The notes beneath the pieces were generated by a model, which had not been told where the DNA came from, made no database searches, and was given only the letters and a program-made list of their open reading frames with translations. A stretch of 64,000 nucleotides of DNA from Craterostigma plantagineum. Lineage: Eukaryota; Streptophyta; Magnoliopsida; Lamiales; Linderniaceae. The translations under genes were made by a program, and so were the position numbers. The stretch covers positions 19,300,001-19,364,000 of the forward strand of contig JAPQWV010000018.1 of NCBI GenBank assembly GCA_027422505.1. The letters run 5' to 3'. Below are positions 49,764-63,200 of the stretch, piece by piece; the stretch's first letter is position 1; every line of letters begins with the position of its first letter.

Positions 49764-50784
49764 TGTTAGGATCGGTTTACGCGTTTAGAGGGGGGTGAAT
49801 AAACGCTTGTCTCTTTTTCGGTTTGTCTATTGAAGGACAAATACTCAATCAGTGACCAGTCAGTATAAGTGCGGAAAATGATACTGAGCGGTTGAACCGA
49901 TACGTGAATGAGTAAGTGTGTGTGTATATGTATGTGTGAGACCGGTTTGTTTCTGGAAGTTCGGAGTTAAAATCTCCTACGTCTCCCCTTCTTCCTCGCA
50001 AGGAAGGTTCACTAGATCTTCAGTTATACAACCTTGTACAACCTACCCAGCTGAATCTCAGCTCAAATCTAGTGAGTTCCCTAGGCAGTTGTTTACAACA
50101 ATCCACCTACTTCAACAGCTTTTTACAGTCCGTTGGAAATGATTACTATAAACTGAGATCAGAAAAGAAATGTCTTTGGACTTCACTCTTGCTTTTGTGC
50201 TTTCCTCACCGTACTTGAGACTAGCTCGATTGTCGTCTTTTTGAGGATGAGATTTCAAAGTCGTAAAATTGTGAAAGTTCAGTGAAGTAAGTGGTCTTCT
50301 TCTTGCATCTCTCCTTTTATGCTTGAGGTTTGAAATTCAAACCGTTGTGAGATAGACTCTTCACTCTGATCGGTGCATTAATTGACTTTCCCAAAATGGG
50401 TCTGTCCAGTTTGTGCCGCAGTCTATCCTGTCACTTTGCTTTATTCCTTATTTGCATTAGTTGACCTTGTCTATACTCAGGATCCGCAACATTGCATTGA
50501 ATGTCGGAAATTTCCTTTTTGTTTTAGCATGCTCTTATCTTGATTGTCTAATCTGTCATACATCCGGTATAGCGTGCTGTCATGCTTCCTGAATCCTTTT
50601 TCAAGACCGGTATCTTCAGTCGGTATTCGCCATAGTCTTTCGTGCTTGCGTCAGTCCGGTCACATATATACGGCTCTTAATCCTTAGTGTAAACGATGCT
50701 TTAGATCTCCGGTTTTCACAAGATTAGTCAGTTGCGTCAACACCAAAACTGTTAATCCGAATGTTTGAATTCGTATTACTAACA
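49764..50784 (-). repeat. 3' LTR of the Sirevirus
   Basis: 1,021 bp, begins TGTTAGGATC and ends ACTAACA; the inner end is followed by the purine tract (as pyrimidines on the plus strand). Confidence 0.93.
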
Positions 50785-50871
50785 ATTTCCCCCTTTTTGG
50801 TGATTGACAAAACTTGTCAGCAGAAAACCAGTTTCCATTTATGTCAAGAAGAGATTGATACAAACAACAAC

Positions 50872-53693
50872 TTATTTGTATCCCTTGCTCTTAAATATCC
50901 GCTCTACCTCCTTCAGCTTGGCATCATCCTTGTATGCATCTTCCTTTATATCATGTAACCTCTTAAGATCGGCCAGCTGTTCCTTTGTCAGGTTGCAGGC
51001 TAGATGCCGTAAACTGCTGCCATCATACTGTACTTCAACTGGACCAGTTTCGCTGACTGGTACAGCCGTATTCTGTCTTCGTAAGACTGCATCCGGAATG
51101 AGTGCAGCTTCAATTGCAACTCGTTTTGGATCTTTGGTTTTGATATAAAGTTTGGATAAAAACTTCTGAGGCTCAGATGAGCTAGAGTTGGGAGGTTGCT
51201 GTTTTCTGCTGTCGCTTGCAGTACTTTCCCCCTTTTTGGCAATAACCGGGCTGATTAGCTGAGTCAAGGCAGTCAGTTGTCCTTTGATAACCTCCAGATC
51301 GGCAAAGACATCAGAGCGGAGGCCGGTGATATCTTCCTTGAGAGCTTGAAACTGCTCATTATTATGCTGCCGGTCACCGTTGATAGCCTTGCTGAGAACA
51401 GAGACTGTGCGATAAGTCTGCTTGACCAAGGAGATTTCTCTCGGTGAGCCCATAATATCAACCGGTATGGATGTGATGTTGGGAGATACAGTCGGTTGCG
51501 ACTGTAGAGGGGTTGAAGACTGAGTATTCTCCGGCTGCGGAGTGGCGGAGACAACGATGGACTCAGTCACAATGGCAGATACGGGAATCCCCTGTCCCAT
51601 CGTTGTGCGGACTTCGGTATCTGTTCCCTGCTCAGATTGAACCTCTACCGGTTGGGGTTCTGCCAAAGTAGCCGAAACAGTTTGAATGTTGTCTGGAGAG
51701 ATGGGAGAGGAAGGTCCAGTTTCACCATGAAAGGTGAGAAGTAGAGGTAGTTGATGAGGTATCTGTGTCTGAGGTAGTCCATGAGGCGGTGTCAGCCTGG
51801 CTGGAATCTGAACCGGTAGTGATAACGGTACAGATTGCCAGAGGAACGACGGAATAGGTTGCCTAAATAGCAAACGTTCCTCAGAGACCAAGTTCGGATG
51901 GAGAATGAAGAGCTGGACTCTGTGCCAGTTGAGGAGATGTATGATCAGGTAGAACAGAGGAGGAGGGCATAGGCGCGAGGACCAAAGCCGTTGTCATGTG
52001 GGAGACTTCCGACGACTGATCAAATGAGGCAGAGACTGAGCCGGTTGGCGCAGCTGATGCAGCGGAGGAGGATGAACCATCCGGCTGAAGTTTCGCCCAG
52101 ACTTCAGCATAGTAGACCTGCATACTCTACAGCTCTGCCTCGAGCCTAGTTAGAATTTGGAGCTCTTGCACTGCTTCTCGTCCTTCTGGCTGAAAGTTAT
52201 CCCTGCGCTGTTCAATATAACTCGTCAGGTGCGCCATTTGAAGACTAACCCGGTACAGCTCTTGTGCGTTCACCAGGCGCTTGATGGATTCTATGCCTAG
52301 TGCCTTTATGAGCTTCCCTTCAGTCTGTCTGGCCTGTTTGAGTCGGTCAGAGAGACCTTTGGACTTCCAGATCTTCTGGCTGTATGGGGTGAACCGAAAG
52401 TCGACCCAATCGTCATAGGCTCGAAGATCGTCCGCAATTTTCTCCGCGATCTGTTCTCTGATGAGAATCCAGGCAGTTTCATCGACTAACTCTTGTCCTT
52501 CGGGGACAGCAATGGCTTTGCCCTTTCCTTTGTCAGTCGAGAGAACTCGGGCTGGTTCATGAAACCTCACACCACTTTGTGATGTGACAGTCCTGACCAC
52601 CGAACCAGTTGTCTCCGGAGATGGAGTGATAGTGATGGTTGGTGTAGCTGCAGAAATCGACTGGACAGGTTGTGTAGATTGTGTCGGTTTCTTTGGGGGA
52701 ACTGACCCGGTCTGTAGCTTCTTGATAGGCGTCATGGTCCTTGGCTTGGTAAGCACTTTCTGGAGCGGCTGAGTGTCGTCAGAGGAGGAGGAAGACCCCA
52801 AGACCAGTTTCTTCTTGGAGGGTTTTGAGGAGACCTGCTTGTCATCAATCTTCTTCTTTTTGAGCGCCGAAGATCTTGGTCGTGAATCGGTCTTCGACGA
52901 TCCCAGAGAGTGGTCAATAGTAGACTTCTTAGTGGGCTTGAGAATGTTCAGATCTTCAGTGGCTTTTCGTTTAGCTGGTTTCTTTGTGAGCGAGGCTGTA
53001 CTCACCATCTGGCGGATGGTATTAGCAGAGATGCAGTTCACAAACCCAATCAACTCAATTGGGCCAACATCTGCAATCTTGTGTTTGAGAAGGAAGGACA
53101 GTTGAGGCGCAAAGTTCTTGATCTGCCTGTCACGAACTGGCAGTATTCCCTTTAGGACCGAGAAAATCACAGAAGACCAGTTGATCTTCATCCCAGTCAC
53201 GATAGCCACCATGGCCTGAACCTTATCGCTTGTAAGCATATCAAACGATCCAGCCTTCCCCAAGATTGATTTGGCAACAATATCGTGGAGCAGTCTGTAT
53301 TCTGGTTAGAACCACTCGTTTGTCTGAGTCTTTAAATGTGGCCCCCGTTAAAGACATCGTGGACTTGAGAGATTCCTTAACTTCATCGGAGACGTTGATG
53401 ACAGTTTCTCCGGAGGTTGGCAGATTGAATAGGTTTGCGAAGTATTCTTCCGTGATATCAAACTGATATCCGTTGATTAGACACTGGAAGCGGTCTCCCA
53501 CTATGAGTACGGTGTTGAAGAATTGATGCAGAGCCTCTGGGTAGTATTGCATAGTGCAGTCGAAGAAAGTTTGAAGGCCGGTCTGAATTAGGGCTTCGAG
53601 GATGGGAAGAAATTCTTCGTGTTCAGTTTCCTTGCAGTTAGCAAAGTAGATTTGAAGTGCCGTTCTTGTAAATTCTTTGTGTACTGGTGCCAT
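50872..53693 (-). pseudogene. Extra 3' ORF region of the Sirevirus (env-like position)
   Basis: About 2.8 kb between pol and the 3' LTR, read on the minus strand from an ATG at 53693. The N-terminal part (MAPVHKEFTRTALQ, SGETVINV) and the next segment (KINWSSVIF, FAPQLSFLL) resemble the plant-transposon ORFs found 3' of pol in SIRE-type and some gypsy elements. A long Ser/Thr/Pro/Lys-rich region and a C-terminal helical segment follow. The frame changes near 53250, has an in-frame TAG at about 52129, and changes again near 51885. I see no clear signal peptide or transmembrane segment, so an envelope role is not supported by sequence. Confidence 0.65.
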
Positions 53694-54397
53694 TGTTCTA
53701 AGAGTCGGATAGGGTTTCTGCAAAGAGGTTGAAGAGATTTTGGGGGAGAAGATGATTATTCGGCTTGAGAGAGAGAGGTAATGATGGAATGTCTTCAATT
53801 GAATATGAGTACTAAGTCTATCAGCGGGATAAAGCGTGTATTTGCATTAAATGCATAGAACGTCTTGTCGCTTAGCTTTCCTCTTTCATAGACTGTGATA
53901 TCATATCTCTGCAGTGTTGTCAGATTTCCTGCGAAAGTGTTATGATTAAATGTTTGCAATTGATGACGTATATTTAATAAGAACGATTTCGGTCAGTCAC
54001 TGGTCTAGGTAATACTCCGGTATCAATACCGTTTTGTAGAAGGTGTCCCGGTTTTTGAAGAAGGCAGTTTTCCAAAAAAAATTGTATATATATTTGTGAC
54101 GAGGATCAGTTTTGGGTGAAACTGATAGGAATAATGAGTTTTGACCAGTATGAAAGAAATGACTGATTTAAAAGGAAATAAACGGCTTATTACGATCATC
54201 ACTTTGCACAATTTGGTGTAGTGTCTAGGTCACCAGTTATACCAATTAATTTGATATAACAAGGTTCCCCCTGACTCTATGCCTAGGTATTTTAGGATAA
54301 ATCAATAGACCTAAAGCATTTCGGAAAAAGAGAAACTTAGCTTCTGGTAGTGGCTTGGTTAGGATGTCGGCGACTTGTAGATCGGTTGAGATGTGTT

Positions 54398-57300
54398 CTA
54401 GGCGCACATTTTCTTCAGCACATGATCTCGTATGAAATGATGTCTTATTTCGATGTGCTTTGTCCTAGAGTGAAATACCGGATTCTGTGTGATTGCGATT
54501 GCACTTGTATTGTCACAGAAGATAGGTGTGTTTCTTGTATTCCATAATCCTCCAGTTGATGCTGTATCCAAAGAATCTGTGAGCAACAGCTTCCAGTCGC
54601 CAAATATTCTGCTTCAGCTGTGGATGTGGCTATAGATGTTTGTTTCTTGCTGAACCAAGAAATAAGTCGGTCACCGAGGAACTGACATGTGCCACTTGTA
54701 CTTTGTCGGTCGATTTTGCAACCTGCATAGTCAGCATTATGTATATCCATGCAGTGATAAGCTTGAGTCTTTGGGATACCATAGACCAACATTTACAGTC
54801 CATTTGAGGTACTTCAGGATACGCTTTGCCGCAGAGAAGTGGCTTTCTTTTGGATCAGACTGGAACCGGGCACACAAACAGACACTGTACATAATGTCCG
54901 GTCTGCTGGCAGTAAGATATAGTAGTGATCCGATCAGCCCCCGATATTTGGTAACTTCAATTGATACTCCATTTTCATCTTTGTCCAGTTTGATTGATGA
55001 ACTCATAGTCGTTGTGGCCTGTGAACAGTTTTCCATACCAAACTTTTTGAGCAACTCCCTTGTATATTTGGCTTGATTTATGAATATCCTGTGCTCCGTT
55101 TGTCTTACTTGAAGTCCCAAAAAAAATGTGAGTTCACCCATCATACACATTTCAAACTGATCTTGCATCATTTTAGAAAATCGCTTACACAGCTTAGGAT
55201 CAGTTGATCCAAAGATAATGTCATCGACATAGATCTGAACGATCAACATGGGCTCTCCTTTAGTGAATCTGAATAGTGTTTTATCAACACTTCCGATTGT
55301 GAACTGATGATCAGTCAGAAACTTCGATAGCGTTTCATACCACGCTCTTGGAGCTTGCTCTAGTCCATAGAGAGCTTTCTTTAATCGATAGACATGGTTA
55401 GGATACTCATGGTTTTCGAAACCGGGTGGTTGAGCAACATACACCTCCTCAGAGATTGTACCATTCAGGAATGCACTCTTGACATCCATTTGATATACTT
55501 TGAAGTCCTTATAAGCTGCATATGCCAAGAAAATCCGTATGGCCTCCAGTCTTGCTACAGTGCGAATGTCTCATCATAGTCTATTCCTTCTTCTTGTCTG
55601 TATCCTTGAGCAACCAGCCTTGCCTTATTTCTAGTGACAAGTCCATCCTCATTAAGCTTGTTCTTGAATACCCATTTCGTATCGATTACAGTTTGTGTTG
55701 GCTTTGGAACAAGAGTCCAGACTTGATTTCGTTCAAACTGGTTTAATTCTTCCTGCATAGCTTCTATCCAGTTGTCATCCTTGAGAGCTTCATCGACCTT
55801 TGTTGGTTGAATCTGTGATATGAACGCATGACTGAATAGATTTGGGTTAGACTGTCGCCTTGTTTTCATAGGTGCAGCAGGGTCTCCTATGATCAATTGC
55901 TGAGGGTGATTTAGCTTTGTGCGATTCCATTTGATGCGTTCCCCCTCAATTGATTCCTCCGGTGTTTCTTGAGTCCATGTATAAGTTTCACCTTCTGAAC
56001 CAGCTTCAGGGCCGGTATTGTGTGAGCTAATTGTTTCCACAGGTTCCATCTGTATTTCGGTGGTCGCATTTTGAATATTAGTTTCTTCTACAATAGGTAT
56101 TTCTGTCAGCTCCAATACCGGTTGATTCCCTTCTTCATCACTTTCATCTTCAAACTGAGGTCTCTCCAGTTGATTGCTTGGACGATTGATATTACTGGGG
56201 GTTTGGTTATCAGTTTCTGACTCTTCAAAGACTACGTGTGCTGATTCCTCAATAGACAGAGTTTTTGTGTTGAAAACCCGGTAAGCTTTGCTGACTGAAG
56301 AGTACCCAAGGAATATTCCCTTTTCAGCCCTTGTATCGAAAGTTCAGAGTTGATTCTTCCCATTGTTGTGGATGAAACACTTGCTTCCAAATGTCTTGAA
56401 GTAACTGATTGTGGGAACATTTCCGGTCCATACTTCGTACGGTGTCTTGCCCTATTTCTTGCAGATCATGGACCGGTTCTGTCTGTAGCATGCAGTATTG
56501 ATGGTTCTGCCCAGAATTTATGAGAGATGTCTGCATTTGCCAACATTGTCCTGGCTGCTTCCTTGAGGGTTCTGTTTCTTCTTTCAGCAACTCCATTCTG
56601 CTGTGGTGTCCTAGCAGCAGATAACTCATGGCGTATACCATGGTTCTCAAGAAATTCGGTTATCGTTATATTCACAAACTCAGTACCCCGGTCACTACGG
56701 ATCCGGTTTGTGTTACCATTTTGTTCATTTTCTATTCTTCTGAAGAGCTTTATTAAGTTGACTGGTGTTTGATCCTTGGATTTTAAAAATACTACCTAGG
56801 TGTACCTAGAGAAGTCATCTACAACTACGAGTGTGTATTTAGCGCCACCAAGACTGACTACCGGTATAGGTCCAAATAAATCCATATGAAGTAAGTCTAG
56901 ACACCGGTTTGACTCTATACTCCCTTTATTCTTAAAGGTTGACCTGATTTGTTTACCTAACTGGCACGCTGTGCAGTGTTTATCTTTTGAAAACCTTAGA
57001 TTAGGTAGACCTCTAACCAGATTGTTTTTCCTAAGGGCTGATATAGTTTTAAAGTTTAGGTGACTGAGACGTTTGTGCCACAGCCAACTTTTGGAGTTAT
57101 AAGCTATTAGACAAGTTTGGATGGATACCGATTGATCTCGTACCCCCGACCCTATGACTGGTTATCAGTATTCGTTTCTCTTTGTCCTTGACAAAGCATT
57201 TATCCTTTTCAAAATATATTAGGTAGTTACTTCTACATAGTTGACTTACACTTATTAAGTTATAATGGAGGTTTTGTACTAGGTGTACATCTTTTAGGGT

Positions 57301-59319
57301 AAGATTCCTGTGAGTAATCACTCCCTTCCCTATTGTTTTACCTTTACCGTTATCTCCGAAGGTGATTGTCGGTCCGGTGTGTGCCCTAAGCTCCTTTAGT
57401 AGTCTTCCGTTTCCAGTCATGTGATGACAGCATCCACTGTCCAGATACCATACTGATCGGTTCAGTTCCTCAATGTATTCCTGAAAAACATAAGAATATA
57501 TATATATATATATATTACATACATTGGTACCCAGTTTTACTTGGGTCCAGTATAGATTAGACTCTTAGGAACCCAGATCTGAAAGACTCTAACAGTCCGA
57601 CCAGTTTGAGGGTCTATGAGATATTTAACGTTTCTAGTCCTAGTCATTCCAAATCTAGATCTTTGGTGCTGTCTATCCCGTTTTCTATACTCATAGTCAT
57701 ACCTCCGATTCCCCCTATGTTCATGCCCGCTTGGCATTGATCTGTTTCGAAACGGCGCTGTTTTTGGTAATCTCCTATTATGTTGAAATCCTTTCTCTAT
57801 CCTAACTGGGGAATTAGGTATGTTGCTAGTATTTTTAGCTTGCGAAGAACTGGCTGAGATAAACTTAATCCAGCCGGTATTCTTTTCTCTTGCTGTCGGT
57901 TCGCTTGATCCAGTTTCCCTAAACCCTAGTCCAGTTTTATCATTGCTAACCTTCAGATTACTCTGGATATTTTCTACTGTCTTCTTGGACTGACTCCAAG
58001 TCTTTAAGATCGCATTTAGCTTATCGTTTTCAGTTCTTAACTGTACTATCTCGTTTCTAAGTTCTCTAACTTCCTCATTCAAAACTCTTGTTTGACTAAA
58101 ATCACTATCAGTTTGTTCAACTGATGCGATTTTCCCTTTTTGTTTAATTCTAGTAGAAAGTTTCTAATATTCTTCAACCATTTCTTGAAGAGCTTGAAGA
58201 AGCTCTTCCTTAGTAAAATCATCTGGTACAGAATCACATACCTCATTGTCGCATGTTGGCCATAAGACATTCATGAGATTCCTGATCACTACCGGTATCT
58301 GACTCATCCCTGTCTGATTCTTCGGAGTCAGAGTCATCCCAGGTTTTTCCACTTTTGGCTACCAATGCCTTTTGATACTTCTTTGACTTGGCACCGGTTT
58401 TCTCCTTTTCTTTCTTTGAGACACGACAGTCGATCGCATAATGTCCTTTCCTGCCACATTTAAAACACGAGACATCAGTTCTTTCTGTCTTACTCTTCGA
58501 AAAGTTCTTACCTTCCGAACTGTTGCTTCGATTTTTCTTCATGAACTTCCCGAATCTCTTTACGAAGAGCGACATGACTTCATCAGTCAGTTCTTCTGAT
58601 GTTTTTGAAGTTGAAGTTTCTGGTGCTACGAGTGCCTTGACAGGTTGTTCTGTAACTGATTCTTCCATCCTCGTTTGCAGTTCGAACTCATGAGCTTTGA
58701 GATCAGCAAATAAGTCATGAACTTGTATCTTGCTGAGATCCTTTGATTCTCTCATAGCCATGGTCTTAACGTCCCATTCACGAGGAAGAGCCTTCATGAT
58801 TTTGATGGCAACATCTCGGTTTTCTAACGTTCTTCCAAGAGCCGTGAGGTCGTTGATGATATTCATGAATCGGCTCTCGAAGTCAGCCATTGGTTCTCCC
58901 GGCTTCATTTTTGTGCTATCGTACTTTTGTATGGCAACAATGAGTTTGTTTTCCCTTGTAGACTCGTTTCCTTCACAGATTTGACAAAGTTTTGTCCAGA
59001 CCTCCCTTGCTGTTTTGCATAGCATCATTTGTCTGAATGTTCCGGTATCCAGTGTTTTGAACAAAATGTCCTTGGCGACGTTATCTAGATTCATCAGTTT
59101 CTTCTCTGCCTCTGTCCACTCACTTTTTACCTTTGCAATCATTTGCGGCTGTGTGTTGTCCTGTGTATGTAGTGTATTGATCTTTTCTAGCTTTGTAGGT
59201 CCATCTGTGATGACATCCCACATATCTTTGTTCTGGGCAGCTAGATGGGTCATCATGCGAACTTTCCATTCCATGAAGTTTTCACGGGAGAACATCGGCA
59301 GCTTGCTTGATGTATTCAT
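54398..59319 (-). pseudogene. gag-pol of the Sirevirus, broken
   Basis: Minus strand. The Gag ORF (59319-58243, 358 aa) is intact with a UBN2-like region and one CX2CX4HX4C zinc knuckle (CFKCGRKGHYAIDC). The frame then shifts (58270-57537 in other frames). The protease has DSG (YLDSGC, near 57440). The integrase (57420-56200) is split across frames and retains QNGVAERRNRT. Pol continues at 56115-55555, where a single-base loss after ETFA creates a stop, and resumes at 55528-54737 with AFLNG and the YVDD reverse transcriptase site. RNase H follows at 54792-54398 (TAEAEYLA). A functional polyprotein is not expected. Confidence 0.85.
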
Positions 59320-59363
59320 CTTTATCGGTTTGATGATTGAGTAAAACCTGCTCTGATACCACT

Positions 59364-60382
59364 TGTTAGGATCAGTTTACGCGTTTAGAGGGGGGTGAAT
59401 AAACGCTTGTCTCTTTTTCGGTTTGTCTATTGAAGGACAAGTACTCAATCAGTGACCAGTTAGTATAAGTGCGGAAAATGATACTGAGCGGTTGAACTGA
59501 TACGTGAATGAGTAAGTGTGTGTATATGTATGTGTGAGACCGGTTTGTTTCTGGAAGTTCGGAGTTAAAATCTCCTACGTCTCCCCTTCTTCCTCGCAAG
59601 GAAAGTTCACTAGATCTTCAGTTATACAACCTTGTACAACCTACCCAGCTGAATCTCAGCTCAAATCTAGTGAGTTCCCTAGGCAGTTGTGTACAACAAT
59701 CCACCTACTTCAACAGCTTTTTACAGTCCGTTGGAAATGATTACTATAAACTGAGATCAGAAAAGAAATGTCTTTGGACTTCACTCTTGCTTTTGTGCTT
59801 TCCTCACCGTACTTGAGACTAGCTCGATTGTCGTCTTTTTGAGGATGAGATTTCAAAGTCGTAAAATTGTGAAAGTTCAGTGAAGTAAGTGGTCTTCTTC
59901 TTGCATCTCTCCTTTTATGCTTGAGGATTGAAATTCAAACCGTTGTGAGATAGACTCTTCACTCTGATCGGTGCATTAATTGACTTTCCCAAAATGGGTC
60001 TGTCCAGTTTGTGCCGCAGTCTATCCTGTCACTTTGCTTTATTCCTTATTTGCATTAGTTGACCTTGTCTATACTCTGGATCCGCAACATTGCATTGAAT
60101 GTCTGAAATTTCCTTTTTGTTTTAACATGCTCTTATCTTGATTGTCTAATCTGTCATACATCCGGTATAGCGTGTTGTCATGCTTCCTGAATCCTTTTTC
60201 AAGACCGGTATCTTCAGTCGGTATTCGTCATAGTCTTTCATGCTTGCTTCAGTCCGGTCACATATATACGGCTTTTAATCCTTAGTGTAAACGATGCTTT
60301 AGATCTCCAGTTTTCACAAGATTAGTCAGTTGCGTCAACACCAAAACTGTTAATCAGAATGTTTGAATTCGTATTACTAACA
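59364..60382 (-). repeat. 5' LTR of the Sirevirus
   Basis: 1,019 bp; the adjacent bases at about 59347-59363 are the Met-tRNA primer site on the minus strand. Confidence 0.93.
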
Positions 60383-60387
60383 ATTGG

Positions 60388-62639
60388 GGATACGAGGGAA
60401 AGCTTCTTAATATATAAGGTGAGATTTGGAGTTCGATGTGGGACAAAAGCCCACCATTTTATTTTATGATCTCAGCACTGATTTATCGTATGGATAAAGG
60501 GGTTTTTCACAATGCATTTCCATATCGAATTTGTTCTTATATTTGTTTATATACTATATCTTCCCAATTATTAGAAGAGTTTAAAATCTACTTATAACAA
60601 ACGCATTTGAGTTGATTGTTTTGTTTCCACTAGTCATGTTTTCAGTGTGCTAGAACATGGGAATAATTCGTGGTATACACCATCAATAATACACCTTTTT
60701 CCAAGCTTTGACGCATAAGCCTAGGAAAGGGCAATTTAAAAAATATAATATTAACGTGGTAACTAAATATTAAAGATTAAAAGATTCTCTTCCCATCTAC
60801 ATATATTTTTGTTACAAATTAGCTTTATCAGGCGTTAGTGTTTTTTTAATATATTGTCTTGTCTCTAGCAAGAGCTTTCCAGCAAATCAGATGAAGATTT
60901 GATTAAAGTAATTAGATGATTACTACAATGTTATTGTTTTTGCCAACAATACTAAACAAAAATATGTTTAGAAACAAAAGATGATGTCGTCATTATCTAT
61001 TCATGCAATTGCAGACGGAGTTCGTAATTAACTATTATTTAACAATATGATTATGTCAGACATTATACAAGGCATCATTTTATTAAAATATTCAGAAATA
61101 TATTATTTCTTCCTCCATGAACATCCACTTGTTCTGTAATTGCGCCATCCACGATTCCACTTGTTTGAACCCTAAATTAAACTATAGAAAACTTAATATT
61201 TTATTATCTATGGTCGCGTCATTTACCACTCGCCTTCTTGATTTTTGGCACTATTATAAATTCAACCAATTTGTGTATCATTGGTAAAAAACCTTTATAT
61301 ATTAGATCACCATTTTGGTTTGACCTTTCTACTTTATTAAGGTTGACAGACTTATAGTAACTGGTCTCAAATTGATTGTTGTGTCGGTCATTAAAATTAC
61401 TATTTCCTTGATTTAAAAAAAAATTATCCCAATTATGTCTTCTAATATCATTTTTATACTTTTAAAAATAACATAAAATAAAACTTTATATTATAATTTA
61501 CCTATTTAAATTACCTTATAAAGCTAATATTTTATATTTATATAGCCACCACACATATTAGGTGTGCAAAAAATACTAGATTGAATTATGACATTATTGT
61601 CGGAAACAGTTCAAGTGGACACGATACTATTCATACAAAATTTGAGATTTTGTTCCAAAATTATAGTTTGAGAGTTTGGCATTAGAATTATCATAAGTTG
61701 CTAATCATTCAATATAGAATAAACATCAACTTGTGGGATTGCATCATCCACCACCTACCACCCACTTTGTAATTTTAAAATTAATAAAAATTATCGTCTC
61801 GTAATTAACTAACTCTTAAGCCATGTCAATGCCAAAACACCCGTGACGACATGTTAGAATGTAATAGTAGTTTAATAAATAAAGCCTAGTGATTCTTGGA
61901 AGTACTTACACGATGATAATTACCCCCAATTTGAACATTTATCCACTTAATTATTCTTGGAAAATTGAAAGATTCTGAGTTTTATCGATTTGTCTTTTTT
62001 ACTTAGCGGTGCGCATCAGTTGACTATGTGATTTGAAGAAGATTAATGGTGAAATCTAAAAATGGTATCTTTGTAACTTGCGATTTGCATTTGGAAGAAT
62101 TAACTGTTGTCACATTCTGAGTTTTATATTTTACTCTTTCTTTGTCTATCATTTCATTTTCGACAAACATGTTGAGCTTCACTATACATATTCTTCAAAA
62201 TTTAGTAAAATAGACATTTTCTTGCCTATTAGCTAGCCATGTAAAATTTTGCATGGTCAAAATTTTCCAATTTATTAATTTTAGTTTTTATAATGCTTGG
62301 TTAAAAACAATCATGAATCAAGTCAAATACTATTTGACCATGCAGTTAAAACTGGGCCTATAACTTGTAAAGGCCCAATAATAGTTTGAACGTGGGCCCA
62401 ACTAAAATTAACTGGACCAACATATGATTGCAATCCTAGTCCATACCGTACCCGAATATTAAGCGGATCTGACGTCGGGCTACAAACCGGCCCATTTATT
62501 TCTAACATTTTCGACTAAAAAAAGAAAAATAAATAGGAAAATAGAGAACAGTGTGGGCCCCACGAGAAACTGGGACAACCTCTGCGTGGTTAGAAATAAC
62601 ATTAGATCAGCTGATAATCGATTGAATTGTCCTAATTAG
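60388..62639. other. AT-rich intergenic DNA
   Basis: No gene or element boundary that I can support. Confidence 0.45.
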
Positions 62640-62812
62640 GGGTGGTTCGGTACGGTATATCGTACCAAAACTGTGATATCGTATACCGTATCAAAATTTC
62701 GGTATCGAAAAAAATCATATCAATACCATACTAAAATTTCGATATACCTTAAATTTCGATACGTTATCATACCGAAATTACGGTATGGTATCGGTATCAT
62801 ACCTTCTATACC
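62640..62812. repeat. GGTATACCGAAATT-type degenerate repeat
   Basis: Multiple CGGTAT, ATACCG and AAATTTCGGTAT words in both orientations, a repeat type seen scattered in many plant genomes. Parent element not identified. Confidence 0.65.
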
Positions 62813-63200
62813 ATTCACACGAGGGTTTTTTACATGCGTGTCTCGTAACTCGTTAATTTGTTGTTTTCGAATTTTTAGTCAATTCAAACTCCTTATGCCC
62901 CAATAAGATGGATTATTAATACCGGCTTTTCCAAAATAAAAAGATTTTTAATTTATAAAATAACCTTATATAATTTACTTATTTTAGTCAGTCTCATTAG
63001 TTATAAACACAAATACAACTTTATATACTGATTAATTAATACAAAACGGCTATTAATGTAAGTAAAATATGGTGGACCTCAAAAGTTGGGTATAATTAAT
63101 AATTTATGAGCTAATATAAATTTATGAAGATCCTTATAATATTTTTATCCATTTTATATTTTTTGAAGTAATATAATATATTTATGTGTATATATATATA

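Larger units (their letters stand above)
49764..60382 (-). mobile_element. Sirevirus-type Ty1/copia retrotransposon, 10,619 bp
   Basis: LTRs at 49764-50784 and 59364-60382 are flanked by 5-bp duplications ATTGG (49759-49763 and 60383-60387). Coding runs on the minus strand. A Met-tRNA primer site (GGTATCAGAGCAG on minus) adjoins the right LTR, and a purine tract AAAAAGGGGGAAAT adjoins the left. The LTRs differ by about 17 substitutions and one 2-base indel by eye (~98% identity), so the insertion is fairly young. The ~1-kb LTRs, ~10-kb length, copia domain order and an extra ORF region 3' of pol fit the Sirevirus (SIRE1-like) lineage. The gag, pol and extra ORF all contain breaks or stops. 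Confidence 0.9.

Noticed and set aside
49918..50142. 74-codon frame repeated at 59516-59740
   Set aside because: Both copies lie in the two LTRs of the Sirevirus; non-coding repeat.
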